A stretch of DNA of 64,000 nt, from positions 1 to 64,000 of the forward strand of contig NZ_JABMKY010000035.1 of the NCBI RefSeq assembly GCF_013204845.1. The letters are read 5' to 3'. Numbering within the stretch: the stretch's first letter is position 1; each line of letters opens with the position of its first letter. The translations under genes were made by a program, and so were the position numbers. The stretch comes from Paenibacillus qinlingensis (GTDB taxonomy: Bacteria; Bacillota; Bacilli; Paenibacillales; NBRC-103111). Below are positions 45,985-53,007 of this stretch, piece after piece. The notes beneath the pieces were generated by a model. It had not been told where the DNA came from. It searched no databases and worked only from the letters and a program-made list of their open reading frames with translations.

Positions 45985-46868
45985 AAATTGTTATTACTGG
46001 TGCCGGCGGGCAGTTAGGATATGACCTTAAGCGAGTGCTGAGCCCTATGCATGAAGTTATCTCTTGGGGAAAATCGGAATTGGATGTTAGACAAGAACAA
46101 GAGGTCTTGGATAAGCTGCTGAACGACCGACCGGATGTTGTTGTTCATGCTGCTGCCTATACGAATGTAGATAGAGCTGAATTCGAGAAGGAGTCTGCCT
46201 ATCAAGTGAACGCTTTGGGTGCGCTATATCTTGCACAGGCTTGCGCGATCGTTGGGGCCAAGCTCGTCTATGTCAGTACAGATTACGTATTCGATGGCAC
46301 GAAGCGAAATCCCTATCAAGAGACGGATATACCCAATCCGCTCAATAGCTACGGTCAATCTAAACTTCTTGGGGAGAAATTCGTTGCTATGACTTGCATG
46401 AAGCATTTTATTGTACGAACTTCTTGGTTATATGGTCAGAAAGGAACAAATTTTGTAACCAAAGTATTGGAGAAGGCGCGCGAGAATCAGACGCTATCCA
46501 TTGTAGATGATCAATTTGGCTCGCCCACCTATTGCTTGGATTTGGCCATTTTCATTCGTGAGCTCATTGAAACGGACCGATATGGTCTCTATCATGCCTC
46601 CAATCAAGGCGTATGTTCCAGGTATGAATTTGCCTTGCATATCCTTCAAGCGGCTGGCCTGGCGCATATTCCCCTGAAGCCCGTGCCTACGCATGCTTTC
46701 CCACCAGCACCAGCTGCAAGACCTATGTATACGGCATTTGCACACAAAGCCATGCAAAACAATGGGTTTGAGCCAATGCGAAACTGGCGATTAGCTCTGG
46801 ATTTCTTTCTACAGGTAGATTTTTACGATACAGCTGTAAGGGCTAAGAGGGTGAAAGATATATGGTAA
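45981..46868 (+). CDS. rmlD: dTDP-4-dehydrorhamnose reductase-like SDR enzyme
   Basis: 295 residues. GAGGQLGYDLKRVL, HAAAYTNVDRAE, STDYVFDG and NSYGQSKLLGE are the RmlD motifs. Reduces the 4-keto group of a dTDP-6-deoxysugar. It starts at a TTG overlapping the end of rmlB. RmlC, the 3,5-epimerase normally needed before this step, is absent from the cluster, so the product could be another 6-deoxyhexose unless rmlC is elsewhere. Its stop overlaps the next gene by seven bases. Confidence 0.9.
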   Translation: MKIVITGAGGQLGYDLKRVLSPMHEVISWGKSELDVRQEQEVLDKLLNDRPDVVVHAAAYTNVDRAEFEKESAYQVNALGALYLAQACAIVGAKLVYVSTDYVFDGTKRNPYQETDIPNPLNSYGQSKLLGEKFVAMTCMKHFIVRTSWLYGQKGTNFVTKVLEKARENQTLSIVDDQFGSPTYCLDLAIFIRELIETDRYGLYHASNQGVCSRYEFALHILQAAGLAHIPLKPVPTHAFPPAPAARPMYTAFAHKAMQNNGFEPMRNWRLALDFFLQVDFYDTAVRAKRVKDIW

Positions 46869-47953
46869 TTCGTAACCGCGTAGCGGAGGGGCGCAGTCAT
46901 GGATTTCAGGCTGGAAGGGAAAGTGGCTTTCGTATGGGGAGATGCCAGTTTGCCCTCGACACCTGCTATCCAGCACCTATTCCGTTGAGAGAAGCCAGTG
47001 TTTTATTTATTGTTCAGGGTATCTTCGATGCCATTGACAAAGGAATTATTCATGGTCTGCAACAAACAGTCCGAGTTGTATACACAGCCACTGCTGCGGA
47101 TATGCTCCGATTAGCCAATGAGCTTAAACCAAATCTGGTGCTTGTCATGAATGGGCTTCATGTTTTCCCTATTGATCATGTTAATCATGTGGATCAAGTA
47201 AGACAGATGGGGATTCGAACCGCCATTTGGTTTGCGGACGATCCCTATTTTACTGATCAGACATACGCATTAGCTCCTCACTATGATTATGTATTCACGC
47301 ATGAAATGTCTTGTGTACCGTTCTATCAGGGGATAGGCTGCAGGCAAGTTCACTACTTGCCTTTGGCGGCTAACCCAACTGTGTTTAAACCTGAGCATAT
47401 TAGCCCTGACTACCGAAGCGATATCTGCTTTATTGGTACGGGCTTTCCTAACCGAATTGCTCTCTTCAATGAATTAACTCCCTTCTTGATAGGAAAAAAA
47501 GTGGTTATTGCTGGGGGATTATGGGACCGTCTAGATCGCTTCGCCTTGCTGCAACAAGGGATTAAGTTACAAGGAGTTCCGGTTGAAGAGTCTGTAAAGT
47601 ATTATAATGGTGCCAAAATCGTCCTGAATATTCACCGACTTACGTATGATGCAACCTACAATAAAAACAGCAGAAATTTACCGGGACATTCCATTAATCC
47701 GAGAACCTATGAGATCGCGGGATGTGGAACCTTGCAAATAACGGATTATCGCCATGATTTGGAGCAGCACTATCGACCAGGACATGAAATCGAAACCTTC
47801 CATCATACGGGAGAGCTTCTTCATAAATTAAGTCATTATTTAGTTCATGAAGAAGAACGATTGCGTATTGCGATGAATGGGATGAGAAGAACACGAATGG
47901 AACATTCGTTTGCAAATCGTTTAGTTAAGTTGTTGGACATTGTATTTGCCTAG
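46862..47953 (+). CDS. CgeB/YkvP-like spore glycosyltransferase, copy 1
   Basis: 363 residues. A GT-B-like fold of the CgeB/YkvP family; CgeB contributes to the outermost layer of the Bacillus subtilis spore. The C-terminal glycosyl-transfer region has YYNGAKIVLNIHR, NPRTYEIAGCGTLQITD and LSHYLVHEEERL. N-terminal residues 10-26 hold a perfect four-residue Gly period (G10, G14, G18, G22, G26). It overlaps rmlD by seven bases and has GAGGGTG upstream. Copy 2 follows directly. Confidence 0.85.
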   Translation: MVIRNRVAEGRSHGFQAGRESGFRMGRCQFALDTCYPAPIPLREASVLFIVQGIFDAIDKGIIHGLQQTVRVVYTATAADMLRLANELKPNLVLVMNGLHVFPIDHVNHVDQVRQMGIRTAIWFADDPYFTDQTYALAPHYDYVFTHEMSCVPFYQGIGCRQVHYLPLAANPTVFKPEHISPDYRSDICFIGTGFPNRIALFNELTPFLIGKKVVIAGGLWDRLDRFALLQQGIKLQGVPVEESVKYYNGAKIVLNIHRLTYDATYNKNSRNLPGHSINPRTYEIAGCGTLQITDYRHDLEQHYRPGHEIETFHHTGELLHKLSHYLVHEEERLRIAMNGMRRTRMEHSFANRLVKLLDIVFA

Positions 47954-47968
47954 AAGGGAGTGACGGTT

Positions 47969-49114
47969 GTGAGTTTTATCAATAATGCGCATGCTCGGGA
48001 GCGCGGACTTGCTGATGGTAATCAATTAGGTCGTGATAATGGCGTCAGGATGGGACAATGTGAAGCGATCATCCAAAAAGCGGCACGTGACCGTGCGCCA
48101 AGTCCTTTCTGGGACGTACGTGTGTTGTTTGTTACCTCGGGCAAAGGGTACCCTTACGAGCCATTGGATCTCGCTGTTATTAACGGCCTTCGGCCGATAG
48201 TACGCGAGTTGATTATAGGAAACTGTGACAAGGATCTAATCCGTATCGGGAATCCAAAAGCCAATGTCGAAACACTTGCGGCGAGGTACCGACCTGATGT
48301 GATGATTGTTCTAGAGGGGATGAATCTCTCCTTGGATGCTGTTGATCGGGTTCGCCATATGGGCATTCGGACTGCCATATGGCTAACTGATGATCCCTAT
48401 TACACGGATATTTTCGCTTCCTATGCAAGGCACTATGATTATTTATTTACCTTAGAAGTGAATTGTGTACAGTTTTATCGGGAGATGGGTTGTCAGCAGG
48501 TTCATTATTTACCTCTAGCCTTTCAACCGGAAATGTTTCGACCAAGACCAGTGCCAAAAGGTGTCCACCGCGATATTTGCTTTATTGGCTCGGCTTACTG
48601 GAACCGCGTTGGCGTGTTCAATCAGATTGCACCGTTTTTAGCGAGCAAACGTATCATCATCTCCGGAATTTGGTGGGAACGTCTGAAGAGATATCGCCTG
48701 CTTGCACCTCAAATTCAATTGAATACGTGGATGACGCCAGATCAAACCGCCACGTTCTATAATGGGGCGAAAATTGTCATTAATATGCATAGAGCTTTCG
48801 ATGACCTATCGTATAACCACAACTCTCGCCGAATTAGCGGCGCATCGCCTAATCCGCGGACTTTTGAGATTTCTGGCTGCGGCGCATTTCAATTGACGGA
48901 CATTCGGGATGATTTAGTCAATTTCTATACACCTGACTATGACATCGTGACGTATGCATCACCAGAAGAAATGCTTCACAAGATGAATCATTATTTAGTT
49001 CACGATGAGGAACGTAAGCAAATAGCCATGCGTGGGCTCTATCGCACGATGCGAGACCATACCTATACCAATCGACTTATCACGATGCTTTCTATCATTT
49101 TTGGGCCTAGATAA
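47969..49114 (+). CDS. CgeB/YkvP-like spore glycosyltransferase, copy 2
   Basis: 381 residues, paralogue of the preceding gene along its whole length (GIRTAIWLTDDPYYTD against GIRTAIWFADDPYFTD, and FYNGAKIVINMHRAF and NPRTFEISGCGAFQLTDIRDD). Gly13, 17, 21, 25 and 29 repeat the period-four motif, followed by MGQC as in copy 1 (MGRC). GTG at 47969 is preferred to GTG at 47960 because AAGGGAG then lies eight bases away. A tandem duplication with two related specificities is likely, such as successive sugar transfers. Confidence 0.85.
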   Translation: MSFINNAHARERGLADGNQLGRDNGVRMGQCEAIIQKAARDRAPSPFWDVRVLFVTSGKGYPYEPLDLAVINGLRPIVRELIIGNCDKDLIRIGNPKANVETLAARYRPDVMIVLEGMNLSLDAVDRVRHMGIRTAIWLTDDPYYTDIFASYARHYDYLFTLEVNCVQFYREMGCQQVHYLPLAFQPEMFRPRPVPKGVHRDICFIGSAYWNRVGVFNQIAPFLASKRIIISGIWWERLKRYRLLAPQIQLNTWMTPDQTATFYNGAKIVINMHRAFDDLSYNHNSRRISGASPNPRTFEISGCGAFQLTDIRDDLVNFYTPDYDIVTYASPEEMLHKMNHYLVHDEERKQIAMRGLYRTMRDHTYTNRLITMLSIIFGPR

Positions 49115-49196
49115 AGGCTGAACAATGACGTTAATTTCATAATTCGTGTTGAAATTGACTTCAAGAGAACTATTTTAGAAAGATGAGGTGTAGAAA

Positions 49197-49577
49197 TTGA
49201 TCACGAAAAGAAAGGTTCGCAAGCTGACCGTGAGCAGAATGATTCAAAAGAAGCGAGTGGGATCGCCAAGAAAGGTAGGTCTTAAAAAACGTAACCTGGT
49301 AAGAAAAAAGGGACGTACCATTCGTCGGTTGAGGCCACTTGCAAGACGAAAGGGAAAACGCAGATTAGTTCGTCGTCTAATTCGATTTCCTAGGCGCAAG
49401 GGGAGCCGAATCATTGCTCGTCGACGCAAAGTCGCGCGGCGTATTATCCAAAGTCCAAGAGCTAGGCGAGCCCAATTGGCCTATGATCGAGCCTTCAATG
49501 AAGCTTACAATGCGAGCTACGGTGCTGCCTTCGCAGAAGGATATGCGTGGGAGCTTTCGAATCCAACGATTGCTTAA
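49197..49577 (+). CDS. Extremely Arg/Lys-rich small protein with aromatic period-four tail
   Basis: 126 residues. Residues 1-93 contain 43 Lys/Arg and no Asp/Glu; the first acidic residue is Asp97. The tail has an aromatic residue every fourth position (Y96, F100, Y104, Y108, F112, Y116), each preceded by Ala, Ser or Gly. That matches the Gly period in the neighbouring CgeB-like proteins. The basic part could bind DNA, polyphosphate or an acidic glycan, or act as a protamine-like coat filler. Starts at TTG with GAGGTG upstream. I recognise no named family. Confidence 0.7.
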   Translation: MITKRKVRKLTVSRMIQKKRVGSPRKVGLKKRNLVRKKGRTIRRLRPLARRKGKRRLVRRLIRFPRRKGSRIIARRRKVARRIIQSPRARRAQLAYDRAFNEAYNASYGAAFAEGYAWELSNPTIA

Positions 49578-49591
49578 AGTGAAGTCATGAG

Positions 49592-50122
49592 GTGAGCCAG
49601 TTGCTTAAACTTATCAGAAAGAAGCGGATGAGAGGGCAGGTTTCTTTGAAGAAGAGAAGTAAACGAAATCTTCTAAAGAAACCCAAACGCCGATTCATTC
49701 CTAAGCGTAAGAGATCTTTTGCTCGGGTAAATAGGACAAGTGTCCATCCTGTCGGTGCGATCATCATAGCTTCCAATGCAGAAGGAACGATTGAGCATGT
49801 GTTGGAGCCATTGAGACGTATGCCACTTCGGGAGATTATCGTCATTGTACATGGTTCTGTGGACCGTACGTTAGATATGGTTAAAAGGCATTCCCGTGCC
49901 ATTATTATTCATGATCCTCAAACAATCGAACCGGATGCCGCAAGAGCGCTGGCTGCGAGGATATCGCGGTCAGAGTACTTGCTTTTCATAGAAGGGGACA
50001 AGGTTGTTCCTGCGGATGAGTTACTTCCGTCTCTTCAAAATGTAGCAATAGGAATTGAAAATGGCACATTAACGAGGAGGCATGAACTTGCAATTAACGA
50101 GCATCATTATTCCTACGTTTAA
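49592..50122 (+). CDS. Basic-tailed truncated GT2-like protein
   Basis: 176 residues. A Lys/Arg-rich N-terminus of about 48 residues is followed by half of a GT-A fold: VGAIIIASNAEGTIEHVLEP and LLFIEGDKVVPADELLPSL. It lacks the C-terminal half of a GT2 enzyme, including the acceptor region, so catalysis is doubtful. The GTG start at 49592 has a poor ribosome site; TTG at 49601 after GAGGTGAG is an alternative. It overlaps the next gene by 41 bases. Confidence 0.65.
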   Translation: MSQLLKLIRKKRMRGQVSLKKRSKRNLLKKPKRRFIPKRKRSFARVNRTSVHPVGAIIIASNAEGTIEHVLEPLRRMPLREIIVIVHGSVDRTLDMVKRHSRAIIIHDPQTIEPDAARALAARISRSEYLLFIEGDKVVPADELLPSLQNVAIGIENGTLTRRHELAINEHHYSYV

Positions 50123-50816
50123 TGGTTTAGCTTTGCTGAAAGCTTGTGTCGCATCAATCCGTCAGCATACATCCGTACCATATGAAATTATCGTTGTGGA
50201 TAATGGCTCTGGGGATGGTACATTGACTTACTGCCGTAATGAAAATATCAAGTTCGTGGCGCTGCCAGTTAATCTGGGGTTTCCAGCTGCTTGTAATTAC
50301 GGGTTGCGTTTGGCTGAAGGTGACTCGTTAATGCTTCTAAATAACGATACCATCGTAACGCACAATTGGCTGCCTAAACTCCTGAACTGCTTATACAGTC
50401 GAGAAGATATTGGTATGGTAGGTCCGGTCTCTAACTATGTCAAAGGCAAGCAAAAAATCCGTGTCCCTTTTACTGGTATTGCGAACATGGCACGCATCTA
50501 TCATCATGTAAATCCTGGGAAATGGCGTGAAACCAAGCGCTTGGTTGGCTTCTGTTTGTTATTTAAACGGAAGCTGATTGAGCAGATCGGTGATCTAGAT
50601 GAACGATTTGCACCTGGATATTATGAAGATGATGACTATTCCTACCGAGTACGATTAGCGGGCTATCAGCTGCTCATAGCAGGCGATTGCTTCGTTTATC
50701 ATCGTGGAAGTGTTAGTTTTCGAAAAAATACCCGTCGATCTAAGCTCTTGCTGCTGCGACGCAATCGCAGGAAATTTATTCATAAATGGGGCGTCGATCC
50801 CCTTCAGTTTATTTAG
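50082..50816 (+). CDS. GT2-family glycosyltransferase (rhamnosyltransferase-like)
   Basis: 244 residues, GT-A fold. The family start TSIIIPTFNGLALLKACVAS, the sugar-nucleotide motif IVVDNGSGDGT, the metal site LLNNDTIV and the GYYEDDDYSYRVRLAGYQL acceptor-side ED-motif are present. It probably transfers a dTDP-6-deoxysugar made by the rml genes upstream. ATG with GAGGAGG upstream. Overlap with the preceding gene implies coupled translation. Confidence 0.9.
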   Translation: MNLQLTSIIIPTFNGLALLKACVASIRQHTSVPYEIIVVDNGSGDGTLTYCRNENIKFVALPVNLGFPAACNYGLRLAEGDSLMLLNNDTIVTHNWLPKLLNCLYSREDIGMVGPVSNYVKGKQKIRVPFTGIANMARIYHHVNPGKWRETKRLVGFCLLFKRKLIEQIGDLDERFAPGYYEDDDYSYRVRLAGYQLLIAGDCFVYHRGSVSFRKNTRRSKLLLLRRNRRKFIHKWGVDPLQFI

Positions 50817-50875
50817 GCACCGTTTTACGATCAACAGCATAACGTAGAGTGAAAAAGGTTGTAGGAGGAGTAAGT

Positions 50876-51163
50876 GTGGAGGAGCGAGTGACGCAAATTA
50901 TTTCTCAAATTGCAGCTTCACATAGCCAAATGGGACGAATATTGGAAACGCATCGGCATGTGTCTGCACAAATGGCGGCTATTGCAGGAGATCTGCCGGA
51001 TTCTCATCCTGAGTTTGGTGGATTGGGTATGCTGCAGAAGCGGGCTTTACAACTAACCCAAAATGTAACGGCCTATTTAAACAGCCTTGCTGATTTGGAA
51101 GAAGCTATGGCGATGCAAACAGAAATGTTGATGAAAGAAATCCATGTACCTGATGAAGAATAG
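50876..51163 (+). CDS. Small helical protein of the spore-surface locus, 1
   Basis: 95 residues, predicted all-helical, with conserved-looking IISQIAASHSQMGRILETH. No signal peptide. The GTG at 50876 has GGAGGAG at 50862-50868, so it is preferred over the earlier GTG at 50849. Related in pattern to the third small protein (SQxxxxRIIES). Function unknown; a structural or adaptor role in coat assembly is a guess. Confidence 0.6.
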   Translation: MEERVTQIISQIAASHSQMGRILETHRHVSAQMAAIAGDLPDSHPEFGGLGMLQKRALQLTQNVTAYLNSLADLEEAMAMQTEMLMKEIHVPDEE

Positions 51164-51168
51164 AGGGA

Positions 51169-51531
51169 ATGACCTTGGATAGAACGGATCTTTATATGCA
51201 AATGTTAGATGCGACAGCCAAGCTGCAACACGAAATAAGTCTGATGCTGGAAGCAAGAGTCGTTGAAGCGTCAAAGTCGCAAAACTGGATTTGTCAGCAT
51301 ATCAATGGGGCAAATCTGGAGGGACATGACCATAAAATGAAAGTAACTGGCCAAATTCATGAAAGTGTCATTGAACTTATAGATGGTTTAACAAAAATGG
51401 AGAATGCGCTAAATCGCCAGATGAAGGCGTTGATTGGAAAACATTCTTCAGGTTCCGCGTTAGGCTTAGGGTCCGATGATGCTATGGAATTTGGCGGCCT
51501 ACATCCGTTTGGCGAGGATGGGAAACTGTGA
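51169..51531 (+). CDS. Small helical protein of the spore-surface locus, 2
   Basis: 120 residues: two or three helices (DLYMQMLDATAKLQHEISLM and VIELIDGLTKMENALNRQ) and a Gly/Ser-rich acidic tail. It starts six bases after protein 1; the alternative TTG at 51175 has GAGGG at better spacing. The stop overlaps the start of protein 3. No known family recognised. Confidence 0.6.
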   Translation: MTLDRTDLYMQMLDATAKLQHEISLMLEARVVEASKSQNWICQHINGANLEGHDHKMKVTGQIHESVIELIDGLTKMENALNRQMKALIGKHSSGSALGLGSDDAMEFGGLHPFGEDGKL

Positions 51532-51791
51532 AGGAATGGAATCGGGAACGCGTGGAGCTGCATATGTTGATCTCGCTGGCCAGAAGCCAGCGAGCGTTAT
51601 GCAGAATCATTGAATCTGTAGCAGATCACATAGAGGGTTCTGAACAGCTTGCTGGTCATGTTACGGAAAATCTAAAGTCGATAAGCGACTATCAGCATGC
51701 GTTGATGTTGAAATTATCGAACCAGAAGCAGCCTACACGAAAGCGTGTCAGTGGCAAACCGGCTAAGCCTTGGTTGAATAGAAATGTGTAG
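51528..51791 (+). CDS. Small helical protein of the spore-surface locus, 3
   Basis: 87 residues. LISLARSQRALCRIIESVAD resembles residues 8-25 of protein 1 (IISQIAASHSQMGRILE), so the two may be diverged copies. The C-terminus is basic (QKQPTRKRVSGKPAKPW). GTG start, four-base overlap with protein 2. It ends the surface locus, 35 bases before the convergent fabH stop. Confidence 0.6.
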   Translation: MKEWNRERVELHMLISLARSQRALCRIIESVADHIEGSEQLAGHVTENLKSISDYQHALMLKLSNQKQPTRKRVSGKPAKPWLNRNV

Positions 51792-51825
51792 TCTCACACG
51801 TACGAACAATCGAAAGCAAACATAC

Positions 51826-52815
51826 TTAACCCCAACGTACGATTAAACCAGCGTGCGTCAAACCTCCGCCAAATCCATAGAGCAGCAAGTTGTCGCCGGC
51901 CTTAACTTTGCCATCTTTTATCCCCAAATCCAGAGCAAGCGGGATGGAAGCGGCGGAAGTGTTGCCGAAGTATTCAAGGCTGTACAGCGCCTTTTCGAGC
52001 GGGATCCCGCTCTTCTCACAGATGGAGTCAATCATACGCAGGTTCGCGCTATGAGGGATGAACCAATCGATCGCCGCGAGTGGCAATCCGCTCTTATGGA
52101 GCAACATCTCGATGCCCTGCGGCACGGTCGAAACCGCGAATCGGTAAACTTCACGTCCGTTCTGGACGAGCTTTCCATCCCCTAGCAGCGCATCGCCATT
52201 CAGCTCTGCAGCCAGTCCCGTCCGGTACACATGCTTAGCACCTGTACCATCTGATCCCATATGATGAGCGAGGAAAGCGGGGGCGGCTTCTTCGCGCTCA
52301 ACGACTACGGCGCCAGCGCCATCCCCAAATAGGATACAGGTGGATCGGTCCGTATAATCTGTGATCTTGGATAAGGCGTCACTGCCGATCACAAGAATTT
52401 TGTGATGGACACCAGCAGACACAAGGGCACTAGCGGTATGAAGCGCATAGGCGAAGCCCGCGCATGTCGCATTGAGATCATAGGCTCCCGCGGCCTGGAT
52501 GCCGAAGTGGGCCTGAACTTGGCAGGCAACAGGCGTTGACGATAAATCTGGTGTATGTGTGGATACGATGACGAGGTCTACCTCGTCAAGGGAACTGGGG
52601 TATCGATCGAGCAAATTTTGCACGGCTGCTATACATAAATGGCTGGTGAACTCATGCGCTCCGGCAATCCGGCGTTCTCGAATTCCTGTGCGCTGCACGA
52701 TCCATTCATCATTCGTATCCACCATATGGGAAAGCTCTTCGTTGGTTAATATGCGATCAGGCACATACGTGCCGATGGCTGAAATCCGCGCTTGCAAAGA
52801 AATTGAGGATGGCAT
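51826..52815 (-). CDS. fabH: Beta-ketoacyl-ACP synthase III
   Basis: 329-residue condensing enzyme that starts fatty acid synthesis from an acyl-CoA and malonyl-ACP. The Cys118-His255-Asn285 triad is present in NATCAGFAYAL, FIPHSANLRM and EYFGNTSAAS. The ATG at 52815 follows AAGGAG by eight bases; a GTG at 52824 is less well placed. A perfect FapR palindrome lies 48 bases upstream. As it is alone and not in a fab cluster, it is probably a second FabH. Confidence 0.95.
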   Translation of the reverse strand: MPSSISLQARISAIGTYVPDRILTNEELSHMVDTNDEWIVQRTGIRERRIAGAHEFTSHLCIAAVQNLLDRYPSSLDEVDLVIVSTHTPDLSSTPVACQVQAHFGIQAAGAYDLNATCAGFAYALHTASALVSAGVHHKILVIGSDALSKITDYTDRSTCILFGDGAGAVVVEREEAAPAFLAHHMGSDGTGAKHVYRTGLAAELNGDALLGDGKLVQNGREVYRFAVSTVPQGIEMLLHKSGLPLAAIDWFIPHSANLRMIDSICEKSGIPLEKALYSLEYFGNTSAASIPLALDLGIKDGKVKAGDNLLLYGFGGGLTHAGLIVRWG

Positions 52816-52862
52816 GAGAGACACTCCTTTAGGATGTGGTTTTGTTTAAATTAGTACTAGAT

Positions 52863-52881
52863 ATTAGTACTTGGTACTAAT
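52863..52881 (-). promoter_or_regulatory. FapR operator before fabH
   Basis: ATTAGTACTTGGTACTAAT is the FapR palindrome (ATTAGTACCTRRTACTAAT) with one mismatch in the centre. Another half site AATTAGTAC lies next to it at about 52849-52857. FapR represses fab genes and is released by malonyl-CoA. Confidence 0.85.
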
Positions 52882-52937
52882 TTTAGTTTAAGTTATAGCT
52901 GAGGACTTGTCAATGGGATGATGTTGTTTAGATAGAT

Positions 52938-52989
52938 AAAAGCGCTGTGAACTACTGTGCAATTTTGCAAAATAGTTCACAGCGCCTTT
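52938..52989 (-). terminator. Strong terminator of the ADP-ribosylglycohydrolase gene
   Basis: AAAGCGCTGTGAACTA pairs with TAGTTCACAGCGCCTTT around an 18-base loop. Sits just past the minus-strand stop at 53008. Confidence 0.85.
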
Positions 52990-53007
52990 ATTGTGTTTAT
53001 GGAAGGA

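Noticed and set aside
49592..50816. The two GT2-like genes as one frameshifted gene.
   Set aside because: The second gene has a complete GT-A domain with its own strong ribosome site, and the first repeats the N-terminal half rather than supplying a missing part.
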